From Rhodovulum strictum (lineage in GTDB: Bacteria; Pseudomonadota; Alphaproteobacteria; Rhodobacterales; Rhodobacteraceae), in the NCBI RefSeq assembly GCF_009649175.1, contig NZ_WJPO01000016.1:22322-86321 (forward strand): 64,000 nt of DNA, read 5' to 3'. The notes beneath the pieces were generated by a model. It worked only from the letters and a program-made list of their open reading frames with translations, searched no databases and was not told the DNA's origin. Shown here in pieces: positions 17,206 to 26,981 of this stretch; positions within the stretch are counted from its first letter, which is position 1; each line of letters begins with the position of its first letter. The position numbers and the translations under genes were made by a program.

Positions 17206-19386
17206 CTACCTCAGCCGCAGCGCGTTCAGCGACACGGTGATCGAACTGAGCGACATCGCCAGCGCCGCCCAGAGCGGGGTGCAGAAGCCCAGCAGCGCGA
17301 CCGGCACGAAGACGGCGTTGTAAAGCCCGGACTGCCAGAAATTCTGGCGGATGCGACGGACCGAGACCTTGGCCATGCGCACCGCATCGGCAATCGGCGC
17401 GATGTCGCGGCCCAGGAGCACCATGTCAGACGCCGCCCGCGCCGCATCCAGCGCAGAGGCGGGCGAGATCGAGACATGTGCCGCCGACAGCGCCACGGTG
17501 TCGTTCAGCCCGTCGCCCACCATCAGGACGCGGTGGCCCTGATCCTGCAACGCGGCGATCCTGGCGGCCTTGTCCTGCGGCAGCGCGTTTGCCTGCCAAT
17601 GCTCGATCCCCAGCCGCTGCGCCATGGCCTCGACCGCGGCCGTAACATCGCCCGAGATCAGCCAGACCGCCTTGCCCTGCGCCCGCAGCGCCTGCACGAC
17701 CTCTTCGGCACCGGGGCGCAAGGCGTCGGTGAAGGTAAAGCTGCGCGTCTCGTCGCCGAGCGACAGGTAGGCCCCCGTCGTGGCGCAATGGGTGGCACCG
17801 ACCCAGCCCGCGCGGCCCAGCTTGACCTCCCGCCCCTGCCATGTCCCCTGCACCCCGTAGCCCGGCGCCTCGCGCAGATCGGCGACCTGGGCCGGGCGCA
17901 GCCCGCGCGCGCGCAGCGCCGTCGCCAGTGCGCGCGCCAGCGGGTGCGAGGACGCCTCGGCCAGCGCCAGCGCGACGCGCAGCGCCTGTTCGGGTTGGGT
18001 GTCGAGATTGTCGGGAACCGGCGTGCCCATGGTCAGCGTGCCGGTCTTGTCGAAGACGACGGTATCGACCTCGGCCAGCCGTTCCAGCGCGGTGCCGTCC
18101 TTGATCAGCAGCCCCTTGCGGAACAACCGGCCGCTTGCGGCGGTCACGACGGCCGGAACCGCAAGGCCCAGCGCGCAGGGGCAGGTGATGATCAGCGTGG
18201 CGATGGCGACATTGACCGAAAGCCGCAGATCGCCCCCGGAAATCCACATCCAGGCGGCAAAGGCCCCCAGCGATAGCAGCGGGATGGTCGGCGCATAGGC
18301 CCGGGCGGCGCGGTCGGCCAGCGTGGTATAGCGGTTGCGCGCAGATTCCGCCGCCGCCACCAGATCGGCCATGCGATGCAGAGAGCTGTCGCGCCCCGCC
18401 GCCGTCACGCGCACCGTCAGCGGCCCGGTCAGGTTGACCTCGCCCGCACTGAGCTGTGCCCCCTCGGCGGTGACCACCGGCAGCGTCTCGCCGGTAAGAA
18501 GCGAGCGGTCGACCTCGGACCGGCCTGCGGTCACGATCCCGTCCACCGGCACCCGGCCACCGGGCCGGACCAGCACCAGATCGCCCACCGCAAGCTGCGC
18601 AACCGGCACCGTGGTTTCGGCGCCGTCGTTCAGCAGGATCGCGCGGGGCACCTCGAGCGCGGCCAGTTCCTGCGCCGCAGAGCGCGCCAGCGCGCGGGCG
18701 CGGTGGTCCAGATAGCGGCCGATCAGCAGGAAGAAGGTCAGCATCAGCACCGCCTCGAAATAGGCGTGGTGGCCAGACTTAAGCGTTTCGTAAAGCGAGA
18801 TCGCGACCGTCAGCACCAGCGCCAGCGCAATCGGGCCGTCCATGTTCAGCCGCCCTGCCCGTAGCGCCCCCAGCGCCGAGCGGAAGAAGGGCTGACCGGC
18901 AAAGGCCACGGTCGGAATCGCGATCAGGGCCGAGATCAGGTGGAACATGTCGCGCGTGGCGTCCGCCGCTCCCGCCCAGACCGCCACCGACAGGATCATG
19001 ATGTTCATCATCGCGAAGCCGGCAACGCCGACGCGCATCAGAAGATCGCGGCCCTGCCTGTCGGTCTCGGTCATCGACAGAACGCCCGCGTCAAGCTCGT
19101 GCGCCTCGTAGCCCTCGCGGCCCAGCCGCTCGATCAGCGCGGCGGCGGTAACCTCGGGTTCGGCATCGACGCTGACGCGCTTCAGCGTCAGGTTCACCCG
19201 CGCCGAGCGCACGCCGGGATGGCGGGCAAGGGCGCGCTCGACGGTGCCGATGCAGGCGGCGCAATGAACGGTCGGCAGCGACAGCAGCAGCCGCGCATCC
19301 TTCGGCACCTCTGCGGCCTCCATCGCGGCGGGCACGGCGGCGCAGGCCGGGCAGGCCGAGGTCCGGGGGTTCAGGGCCGCGTCCAT
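17206..19386 (-). CDS. ccoI: Copper-exporting P1B-type ATPase CcoI (FixI/RdxI)
   Basis: CcoI moves Cu(I) across the inner membrane for CuB insertion in cbb3 oxidase. 726 residues from the ATG at 19386, 4 bases after the ccoH stop; longer in-frame sequence is the ccoH gene in another frame. An N-terminal CPAC pair (about 12-15) precedes an HMA metal-binding domain with VHCAACIGT. The transport-site CPC lies in a membrane helix (TCPCALGLAVP), the phosphorylation motif is DKTGTLT, and the hinge is GDGLNDT. About eight membrane helices. The set of motifs is that of the FixI/CopA2 slow-export group. Confidence 0.95.
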   Translation of the reverse strand: MDAALNPRTSACPACAAVPAAMEAAEVPKDARLLLSLPTVHCAACIGTVERALARHPGVRSARVNLTLKRVSVDAEPEVTAAALIERLGREGYEAHELDAGVLSMTETDRQGRDLLMRVGVAGFAMMNIMILSVAVWAGAADATRDMFHLISALIAIPTVAFAGQPFFRSALGALRAGRLNMDGPIALALVLTVAISLYETLKSGHHAYFEAVLMLTFFLLIGRYLDHRARALARSAAQELAALEVPRAILLNDGAETTVPVAQLAVGDLVLVRPGGRVPVDGIVTAGRSEVDRSLLTGETLPVVTAEGAQLSAGEVNLTGPLTVRVTAAGRDSSLHRMADLVAAAESARNRYTTLADRAARAYAPTIPLLSLGAFAAWMWISGGDLRLSVNVAIATLIITCPCALGLAVPAVVTAASGRLFRKGLLIKDGTALERLAEVDTVVFDKTGTLTMGTPVPDNLDTQPEQALRVALALAEASSHPLARALATALRARGLRPAQVADLREAPGYGVQGTWQGREVKLGRAGWVGATHCATTGAYLSLGDETRSFTFTDALRPGAEEVVQALRAQGKAVWLISGDVTAAVEAMAQRLGIEHWQANALPQDKAARIAALQDQGHRVLMVGDGLNDTVALSAAHVSISPASALDAARAASDMVLLGRDIAPIADAVRMAKVSVRRIRQNFWQSGLYNAVFVPVALLGFCTPLWAALAMSLSSITVSLNALRLR

Positions 19387-19390
19387 CGGA

Positions 19391-19855
19391 CTAGCCCCGG
19401 ACGTAAAGTTGCAAGCGCTGGCGGAACAGCGTGCCGTCCTCGGCCCGGGCGTCCAGGCGCACCGTCCAGTAGCCGGGGCCCAGATCCATCGGGGCGGTGA
19501 ACGCGCCGTTGAAATAGGCAAGCTCGGGCACGCGGTCGTCGCGGTTGCTGGTGGCCCGGCCGATCAACACCTCGATCTCGGGCACGGGCACGGGCTGGCC
19601 ATCGGCATCGTCGATGCGCAGATGGAAAAGCCGGGCCTCGGCATCGTACTCGGCCGCCGCGACCCAGCCCAGCGCCTGCTGCGCATCGCGCATCGCGTCG
19701 AATTGCTGGCTTGCGACATAGGAGTTGCGGACCTCGAGACCGGGGAAGGTGCTGACCGCCTTGAACGCCATGAAAAGGTTGACGACGATGATCACGCCGA
19801 AAAAGGACAGCACGATGATCAGAACCTTGCGGCCGGTCAGTTCGTTCGTGTTCAC
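19391..19855 (-). CDS. ccoH: cbb3 oxidase assembly protein CcoH (FixH/RdxH)
   Basis: CcoH is a bitopic membrane protein that associates with CcoP/CcoN during cbb3 assembly. 154 residues when started at the GTG at 19855, which overlaps the ccoG stop by 4 bases (GTGA). One helix near residues 10-30 (VLIIVLSFFGVIIVVNLFMAF) is followed by VSTFPGLEVRNSYVASQ, typical of FixH, and a periplasmic beta-rich domain. Third partner of the ccoGHIS assembly operon. Confidence 0.92.
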   Translation of the reverse strand: MNTNELTGRKVLIIVLSFFGVIIVVNLFMAFKAVSTFPGLEVRNSYVASQQFDAMRDAQQALGWVAAAEYDAEARLFHLRIDDADGQPVPVPEIEVLIGRATSNRDDRVPELAYFNGAFTAPMDLGPGYWTVRLDARAEDGTLFRQRLQLYVRG

Positions 19856-21285
19856 TGCGCTGTCCTTCCGTGGAAGATGGTGTCGTTGAAGGCGCGTTCG
19901 GCGGCGGCCAGATCCTCCAGCCACAGCCGCATCGCGGTGGTTTGCGCGGTCGCGGGCGCGCTGCCCGGGGGGGCGATGACATAGACGCGCTTCAGTTCGG
20001 TCACGTCGGGCGGCACCGTGAACACGCCATCCTCGGCGCCCTCGATCTCGATCGTGAACTGGTCGCTCGGCGTGACGGTGATCGCGAAATCGCGCGGCGC
20101 GCCCTGCATGTTGCGCACGCGCACCTCATAGGCGTTGCGGATCGAGCCGTCGGACAGTGTGACGAAGGTCGGATTGCGGACCGGCGCCACCGTCATGTCG
20201 ATATCCGACCGCACGAACAGCGCGACCAGCAGGCCGATGCCGACCGCCGACCACAGCGTGGTGTAAAGGATGGTGCGGGTGCGGAAGACATGGGTCCAGA
20301 TCGAGCGGGGCTTTTCGCCCGCGCGTTCCCGTGTTTCGTCCGACAGCGCCATGTACCCGACCAGCCCGCGCGGCTTGCCGATCTTGTCCATCACCTCGTC
20401 GCAGGCGTCGATGCACAGCCCGCAGGTGATGCAGGCCAGTTGCTGGCCGTCGCGGATGTCGATGCCCATGGGGCAGACATTCACGCAGGCAAAACAGTCG
20501 ATGCAATCGCCCAGCGCCTCGGCGCCCTCGGCCTTGCGATGCTTGCCGCGCGGCTCGCCGCGCCAGTCGCGATAGGCGATGGTGATGGTGTCCTCGTCCA
20601 TCATCGCGGCCTGTATGCGCGGCCAGGGACACATGTAGATGCAGACCTGTTCGCGCATGAACCCGCCCAGGATCAGCGTCGTCAGGGTCAGAACAAGGAT
20701 CGTGGAATAGGCGATAAGATGGGCGTCAAGCGTGACAAGCTGCCAAAGCAGCGTCGGTGCGTCGGCGAAGTAGAACACCCAGGCCCCGCCCGTCGCCACC
20801 GAGATCGCCAGCCACAGCGTCCATTTGCTCAGCCGCAGGCGGGCCTTGCGGAAATCCCATTTCTGGTTCCACAGCTTCACCCGCTTGTTGCGGTCGCCCT
20901 CGATCCAGCGCTCGGTCAGGATGAACAGATCGGTCCAGACCGTCTGCGGGCACAGATAGCCGCACCAGACGCGCCCCAGCGCCGAGGTGAACAGGAACAG
21001 ACCCAGCCCCGCCATGATCAGAAGGCCCGCGACGAAATAGAACTCGTGCGGCCAGATCTCGATCCAGAAGAAGAAGAAGCGCCGGTTGGCCAGGTCGATC
21101 AGAACTGCCTGATCGGGCAGGTTCGGGCCGCGGTCCCAGCGTATCCAGGGCAGCAGGTAATAGATGCCCAGGCAGATCGCGAGAAGCCACCATCTTAGAG
21201 TCCGGAACTTGCCCGACACGCGGCGCGGAAAGATCGGTTCGCGGGCGACGTACAGGCGTTCGGGGGTCTGGTCTGTCGAGCTCAC
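19852..21285 (-). CDS. ccoG: cbb3 oxidase accessory protein CcoG (FixG/RdxB), 4Fe-4S
   Basis: CcoG is a membrane polyferredoxin; homologues reduce Cu(II) to Cu(I) for cbb3 biogenesis. 477 residues with a GTG start at 21285 (GGAG 8 bases upstream). Several membrane helices lie in the first 220 residues, with the cysteine-containing VWCGYLCPQTVW and CIYMCPWPRIQ. A ferredoxin domain carries two CxxCxxCxxxCP-type clusters (DCIDCFACVNVCPMG and CITCGLCIDACD). A C-terminal periplasmic Ig-like domain follows one more helix. First gene of ccoGHIS, separated from ccoNOQP by a 344-base gap. Confidence 0.95.
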   Translation of the reverse strand: MSSTDQTPERLYVAREPIFPRRVSGKFRTLRWWLLAICLGIYYLLPWIRWDRGPNLPDQAVLIDLANRRFFFFWIEIWPHEFYFVAGLLIMAGLGLFLFTSALGRVWCGYLCPQTVWTDLFILTERWIEGDRNKRVKLWNQKWDFRKARLRLSKWTLWLAISVATGGAWVFYFADAPTLLWQLVTLDAHLIAYSTILVLTLTTLILGGFMREQVCIYMCPWPRIQAAMMDEDTITIAYRDWRGEPRGKHRKAEGAEALGDCIDCFACVNVCPMGIDIRDGQQLACITCGLCIDACDEVMDKIGKPRGLVGYMALSDETRERAGEKPRSIWTHVFRTRTILYTTLWSAVGIGLLVALFVRSDIDMTVAPVRNPTFVTLSDGSIRNAYEVRVRNMQGAPRDFAITVTPSDQFTIEIEGAEDGVFTVPPDVTELKRVYVIAPPGSAPATAQTTAMRLWLEDLAAAERAFNDTIFHGRTAQ

Positions 21286-21548
21286 AGGCTCACTCCGTTC
21301 GGGCTGGCAGCCCGGCCGGTCGGCCCCGGCGCGACACTGGCCCCAGCAATATGGTCAACTAAACACCCTGAGCCCGGCGAATGGAAGCGTTCGGCCGATC
21401 ACTTTGCGGGCTGCGGGTCAGCTTGAAAGCACCGAATCGGACCGCCCCGCAACCGAGAACTGGAAAAGTTCCAAATCTGTGCGCAGACGAACAGCGGTAT
21501 CTCATCTGGCGCGCTGGACGGGTTGGGGAGGATGCGCAAGGATGAACA

Positions 21549-21618
21549 CCGGCCCCCGTGGAAACGCGCGAACAGGATGGGGGCCGGTGCCATCGACCGG
21601 GGGCCTCGCGGCCCCCGG
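21549..21618 (-). terminator. Tandem hairpins between ccoP and ccoG
   Basis: Two 9-bp GC stems lie in the 344-base gap after ccoP. One is CCGGGGGCC/GGCCCCCGG with a TCGC loop (21597-21618). The other is CCGGCCCCC/GGGGGCCGG with a 21-base loop (21549-21587). Neither has a U-run, so they are weak intrinsic terminators; they may dampen read-through from ccoNOQP into ccoGHIS. The rest of 21286-21548 presumably holds the ccoG promoter, but I see no TTGAT-N4-ATCAA-like FNR box there. Confidence 0.5.
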
Positions 21619-21629
21619 AAGACTTTAAA

Positions 21630-22517
21630 TCACTCGCCCCCGCCAAGCTGATGGACATAGGTCGCAACCGCGCGCCGATCTGCTTCGCTCAGGCGTTCGC
21701 GGTGGCTCGGCATGATGCCAAATCGCGCGTAATACACCGTCTCGGTCAGCGTCTCGACACTTCCGCCGTAAAGCCAGATCGCGTCCGTCAGATTGGGCGC
21801 GCCCTGATAGCGGTCTCCGGTTCCGTCATCCATGTGGCACGAGGCACAGTTGTAAAGAAACACCTCTTCGCCATCGCTTGCCAATGCGGCATCATGTTCC
21901 TGTCCGGAAATTTTCCGCACATACTGCACAACCTGCGCGATCTCGTCATTCGTCAGCAACTCGTCCACGCCGAAGGCGGGCATCTGCGACCAGCGTGCAT
22001 CCGGGTCGTCCTCGTTGCGGATGCCATGGGTAACGGTGGTGTAGATGTCCTCAAGTGCGCCGCCCCACAGCCAGTCATCGTCCAGAAGGCTGGGATAGCC
22101 CGCCGCCTGCACGCCCGCCGCGCCAGAGCCGTGGCACTGGGCGCAGTAGGTGCGGAACACCGCGGCCCCGCCCTGCACGGCGTAGTTGTACAGGTCGGCA
22201 TCGGCGCGGATCACCTCGGGGTCCAGTTCGACCTCGATCAGGCGCGCCACCAGATCGGCATTCGCCTCCTGGAAGCGCTCGATCTCGCGCGCCACCTCGG
22301 CCCGGGTCGAATGCCCCAGAAGCCCCGGCGTCGCGCCCGATTTCAGGGGAACCGCCGGGTAGAGGACCGCGTAGATCACCGCGAAGGCGATGCAGGCGTA
22401 GAAGGACCAGAGCCACCAGCGCGGCAGCGGGTTGTTCAACTCCTCGATGCCGTCCCAGCTGTGGCCGGTGGTGCCGACCACGTCCTCGGGCAGGGGTTTC
22501 TTGTCGCTTGTGCTCAT
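21630..22517 (-). CDS. ccoP: cbb3 cytochrome c oxidase subunit III, CcoP (diheme)
   Basis: CcoP is the membrane-bound diheme cytochrome c that feeds electrons to CcoO/CcoN. 295 residues from the ATG at 22517, which has an AGGAGG site and overlaps the ccoQ stop by 4 bases. The N-terminal [19 protein letters not shown] is the family signature. A membrane helix follows (about 38-58), then two heme c sites, CAQCH and CASCH, each with a downstream methionine ligand region (WSQMPAFG and ARFGIMPSH). Last gene of ccoNOQP. Confidence 0.97.
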   Translation of the reverse strand: MSTSDKKPLPEDVVGTTGHSWDGIEELNNPLPRWWLWSFYACIAFAVIYAVLYPAVPLKSGATPGLLGHSTRAEVAREIERFQEANADLVARLIEVELDPEVIRADADLYNYAVQGGAAVFRTYCAQCHGSGAAGVQAAGYPSLLDDDWLWGGALEDIYTTVTHGIRNEDDPDARWSQMPAFGVDELLTNDEIAQVVQYVRKISGQEHDAALASDGEEVFLYNCASCHMDDGTGDRYQGAPNLTDAIWLYGGSVETLTETVYYARFGIMPSHRERLSEADRRAVATYVHQLGGGE

Positions 22518-22726
22518 GTCCGCGCCTCCTTGTGGCACGCGGCCTCATCCGCATCGCGGGACGGGGCGGGTTCGTTGTCGTGGCGGAACGGGATGTCGGC
22601 GCTGTCGCTATGGACCCGGGCGCTGCCCGGGCGCAGCGCCCAGAAGATCACGCCCAGGAAGAACAGCGTCAGGAACAGCAGCATCCAGCTGTCCGCAAAG
22701 GCGCGCAGGGCGGTATAGGTTTCCAT
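22514..22726 (-). CDS. ccoQ: cbb3 oxidase subunit CcoQ
   Basis: CcoQ is a small single-helix subunit that stabilises the cbb3 complex. 70 residues: helix at about 13-31 ([19 protein letters not shown]), followed by the RPGS turn and a polar tail. It overlaps ccoP by 4 bases and lies 12 bases after ccoO. Confidence 0.94.
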   Translation of the reverse strand: METYTALRAFADSWMLLFLTLFFLGVIFWALRPGSARVHSDSADIPFRHDNEPAPSRDADEAACHKEART

Positions 22727-22738
22727 CGGAACCGCCCC

Positions 22739-23467
22739 CTACCGGCTTGCATGCGGCTCGAAGGTCGAGAAATCGACCAGCGTGCCCAGCATCTGAAGGT
22801 AGGCCACCAGCGCATCCATTTCCGAGATGCCCGGCTTGCCGTCGAAATTGCGCACCTGTGCGCCCGGATAGCGTTCCAGCAACCCGTCGGCCCCATCCGA
22901 GAACGGGTCGATCTGCGCGTTGAAGTCCGCCACCGCGTTCTCGATCATCTCGTCGGTATAGGGCACACCGACCATGCGGTGGACGCGCAGCTTGTCGGCG
23001 ATATGGGTCGGGTCGATCATCCGGTTTTCGAGAAAGCCGTATTTCGGCATGATCGATTCCGGCACCATCGCCTGCGGGTCGCGCAGGTGCTGCACATGCC
23101 AGTCATCCGAGTAGCGCCCGCCCACGCGGGCCAGATCCGGCCCCGTCCGCTTGGACCCCCACTGGAACGGGTGGTCATACATCGACTCCGCCGCGAGGCT
23201 GTAATGCCCGTAGCGTTCGACCTCGTCGCGCATCGGGCGGATCATCTGGCTGTGGCAGACGTAGCAGCCCTCGCGCACATAGATGTCGCGCCCTTCCAGT
23301 TCCATCGGCGAGTAGGGGCGCACGCCCTCCACCTCCTCGATGGTGTTCTCGAGGTAGAACAGCGGTGCGATCTCCACCAGCCCGCCGACGGTGACGACAA
23401 GGAAGCTGAACACCAGAAGCAGCGAGGCGTTCTTCTCGAGGATCTTGTGCTTTTCAAGAATGGCCAT
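22739..23467 (-). CDS. ccoO: cbb3 oxidase subunit II, CcoO (monoheme cytochrome c)
   Basis: CcoO is a membrane-anchored cytochrome c that receives electrons from CcoP. 242 residues, N-terminal helix (about 14-36), then the heme c site in [21 protein letters not shown], a highly conserved block, with [16 protein letters not shown] after it. The axial methionine is in the [10 protein letters not shown] region. The start ATG at 23467 follows ccoN by 12 bases. Confidence 0.97.
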   Translation of the reverse strand: MAILEKHKILEKNASLLLVFSFLVVTVGGLVEIAPLFYLENTIEEVEGVRPYSPMELEGRDIYVREGCYVCHSQMIRPMRDEVERYGHYSLAAESMYDHPFQWGSKRTGPDLARVGGRYSDDWHVQHLRDPQAMVPESIMPKYGFLENRMIDPTHIADKLRVHRMVGVPYTDEMIENAVADFNAQIDPFSDGADGLLERYPGAQVRNFDGKPGISEMDALVAYLQMLGTLVDFSTFEPHASR

Positions 23468-23479
23468 GATGCGTGCTCC

Positions 23480-25078
<1,599 letters not shown>

Positions 25079-25139
25079 AGGAAGCCCCTTCGTCGCTTCC
25101 GGCCGATTCCCGTCGGCCGACTCCCCTCACGTGCCCGTG

Positions 25140-25181
25140 AGTATTCGATTGTATGCAAAGATATGCATTGATCCATGTCAA
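25140..25181 (-). promoter_or_regulatory. FNR box and class II promoter of ccoNOQP
   Basis: TTGAT-CCAT-GTCAA (25168-25181) matches the FNR consensus TTGAT-N4-ATCAA at 9 of 10 positions. On the minus strand AATACT (25145-25140) agrees with TATAAT at 4 of 6 positions and sits where a -10 should be if the box is centred at -41.5. The start would then fall near 25133, leaving a leader of about 55 bases. FnrL, encoded 1.7 kb away, is the obvious activator under low oxygen. Confidence 0.82.
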
Positions 25182-25209
25182 GGCATCTTCGAACCGTTCC
25201 AGAGTCTCA

Positions 25210-25252
25210 TTGATCCTTGTCAAAGCCCGCCCGGCGACCTCGGCGCTAGAGT
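25210..25252 (+). promoter_or_regulatory. FNR box and class II promoter of usp
   Basis: A second box, TTGAT-CCTT-GTCAA (25210-25223), lies 42 bases from the first. On the plus strand TAGAGT (25247-25252) matches TATAAT at 4 of 6 and is within one base of the -10 position expected for an FNR box at -41.5. The start is predicted near 25259, 33 bases before the usp GTG. Confidence 0.78.
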
Positions 25253-25291
25253 CGGTGCAACGTCAGGTTGGACGCGAAGGAGCAAGCTCAG

Positions 25292-26131
25292 GTGGCCTAC
25301 AAGACCATTCTCACGATCATCACGGACACCGACATCGCCGTTTCGGCGCTGGAACCCGCGATCACGCTTGCCAATCGCGAAAGCGCCCATCTCGACATTC
25401 TCTGTCTGGGCGTCGATCGCACCCAGACGGGCTATTACTATGCCGGCACGAACGCCTTCATCCAGCAGGAGACCCTGCACAAGGCGCAGGAGGATTCCGC
25501 CGCGATCGAGGCCGCCGTCAAGACCCGGCTGGGCCGCGAGGGGATCGCCTGGGCCGCCGAGGCGGCGGTTGCCCAGATTGCCGGGCTCAGCCATCTGGTC
25601 GCGCAGCGCGCGCGCTATTCCGATCTGGTCGTGATGCCCCGCCCCTATGGCGAGCAGCGCGGCATCGAGGACGAGGCAGCGACCGAGGCGGTACTGTTCG
25701 ACGGCCATGCGCCGCTTCTGATCATGCCCGAGGGCGCGGATGCCAACGTGATCGGGCAGAAGATCGTCGTCGCCTGGAACCAGAGCCACGAGGCGATGGC
25801 CGCGATCAAGCAGGCGATGCCGCTGATGCAGGCCGCCGAGTTGGTGAACATCGCCATCGTCGATCCGCCCAAGCATGGCGCCGACCGCTCTGATCCGGGC
25901 GGCGCGCTGTCGCAGATGCTGTCGCGCCACGGGGTCAGGGCGGAAATCTCGGTGCTGGCCAAGACGATGCCGCGCATCTCGGACGTGTTGCAGCGCCATG
26001 TGCAGGACATCGAGGCCGACATGATGGTGATGGGCGCCTATGGCCATTCGCGCTTCCGCGAGGCGATCCTGGGCGGGGCCACGCGGGACATGCTGGAACG
26101 CACCGGCGTTCCGATCCTGATGGCCCATTGA
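25292..26131 (+). CDS. Universal stress protein, tandem Usp domains
   Basis: A 279-residue cytoplasmic protein of two Usp domains (about 1-140 and 150-279). The second ends in the nucleotide-binding type motif MGAYGHSRFREAILGG. The GTG at 25292 is preferred because AAGGAG stands 10 bases upstream; a TTG at 25268 is an alternative. Its place opposite ccoN, with its own FNR box, indicates induction together with the cbb3 oxidase when oxygen falls. The exact role, such as survival under oxygen limitation, is inferred from family and context. Confidence 0.88.
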   Translation: MAYKTILTIITDTDIAVSALEPAITLANRESAHLDILCLGVDRTQTGYYYAGTNAFIQQETLHKAQEDSAAIEAAVKTRLGREGIAWAAEAAVAQIAGLSHLVAQRARYSDLVVMPRPYGEQRGIEDEAATEAVLFDGHAPLLIMPEGADANVIGQKIVVAWNQSHEAMAAIKQAMPLMQAAELVNIAIVDPPKHGADRSDPGGALSQMLSRHGVRAEISVLAKTMPRISDVLQRHVQDIEADMMVMGAYGHSRFREAILGGATRDMLERTGVPILMAH

Positions 26132-26172
26132 TGCAAAGAGGGAGGTGCGGGGCCGGGCGGCCCCTGCCCTGC

Positions 26173-26919
26173 TCAGGACAGCATGCCGCCGTCGTTGTCG
26201 TCTCCCGTCTCGCCAAGCAGACGGTCGAAATCGGGAATGGTCACGTGACGCTTGCCTTCCAGAACGATTACCCCGTCGCGCTTGAGCGCCGACATCTGGC
26301 GGCTGACCGTTTCCAGCGTCAGGCCCAGGTAGTCGGCCATCGCCTCGCGGGTCAGCGGCAGGTCGAAGACGATCTTGCTCTGCATCGGTGCAAACTTCAG
26401 CGAGGCATCGCGCCGCGCGATGATCGCCAGAAGGCTCGCGATCTTCTCGCGCGCGGTCTTGCGACCGAGAAGCAGCATCCATTCCCGCGCCGCGTCCAGC
26501 TCGTCCAGCGTCATTTCCAGCAGGCGCTGTCCGATATGGGGCGTGCGGATCATCAGATCCTCGAACGGCTTCTTGCGGAAGCAGCACATGGTCAGCGAGG
26601 TCGTCGCCACCACATCATAGGCCGCCGTCTCGCGCCCCGGCCGGCCCACGAAATCCGACGGCAGCAGCAGCCCCACCATCTGGGTGCGCCCGTCTTCCAT
26701 CGTCTGGCTGAGCGTCGCGATTCCCTCGACCACGGAGGCGACGAAATCCATCCGGTCACCCGACCAGATCACGGTCTGCCCGGCCTCGTAGGTCCGGTAA
26801 TACTTAATCGACTCGAGCTGGTCGAGCTCGTCGGTCTCGCAACGGGCACAGACGGCCCGATGCCGGATCGGGCAATCCACACAATCCGTGTGCGCCACGG
26901 GAGGGTCGGTAACGGCCAT
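26173..26919 (-). CDS. fnrL: Oxygen-responsive Crp/Fnr-family regulator FnrL
   Basis: FnrL is the 4Fe-4S oxygen sensor that switches on microoxic and anaerobic genes. 248 residues from the ATG at 26919; a TTG nine codons upstream lies inside the FNR box and is rejected. The N-terminal cysteine cluster C13-x2-C16-x7-C24 (DCVDCPIRHRAVC) and the central C112-C113 (TMCCFRKKPF) supply cluster ligands as in Rhodobacter FnrL. The cAMP-fold domain and dimer helix follow, then a helix-turn-helix whose recognition helix carries ETVSRQ, the FNR-type DNA-reading pattern. Divergent from hemN across a 62-base gap with one FNR box. Confidence 0.94.
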   Translation of the reverse strand: MAVTDPPVAHTDCVDCPIRHRAVCARCETDELDQLESIKYYRTYEAGQTVIWSGDRMDFVASVVEGIATLSQTMEDGRTQMVGLLLPSDFVGRPGRETAAYDVVATTSLTMCCFRKKPFEDLMIRTPHIGQRLLEMTLDELDAAREWMLLLGRKTAREKIASLLAIIARRDASLKFAPMQSKIVFDLPLTREAMADYLGLTLETVSRQMSALKRDGVIVLEGKRHVTIPDFDRLLGETGDDNDGGMLS

Positions 26920-26932
26920 TCCGTTTCCAATT

Positions 26933-26946
26933 TTGACTTCGATCAA
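26933..26946. promoter_or_regulatory. FNR box between fnrL and hemN
   Basis: TTGAC-TTCG-ATCAA (on the other strand TTGAT-CGAA-GTCAA) is centred 20 bases from the fnrL ATG and about 42 bases from the hemN ATG. So close to fnrL it can only repress fnrL (autoregulation). For hemN a class II position (-41.5) would put the transcript start at the ATG itself. Confidence 0.8.
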
Positions 26947-26981
26947 GGAGCGAACCCTTGGGTGAAAATAACGCTAGTGCA

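Noticed and set aside
26149..26164. GGGGCC-GGGC-GGCCCC hairpin between usp and fnrL as terminator
   Set aside because: A short stem without T-run in a convergent gap; possible, but too weak to list.
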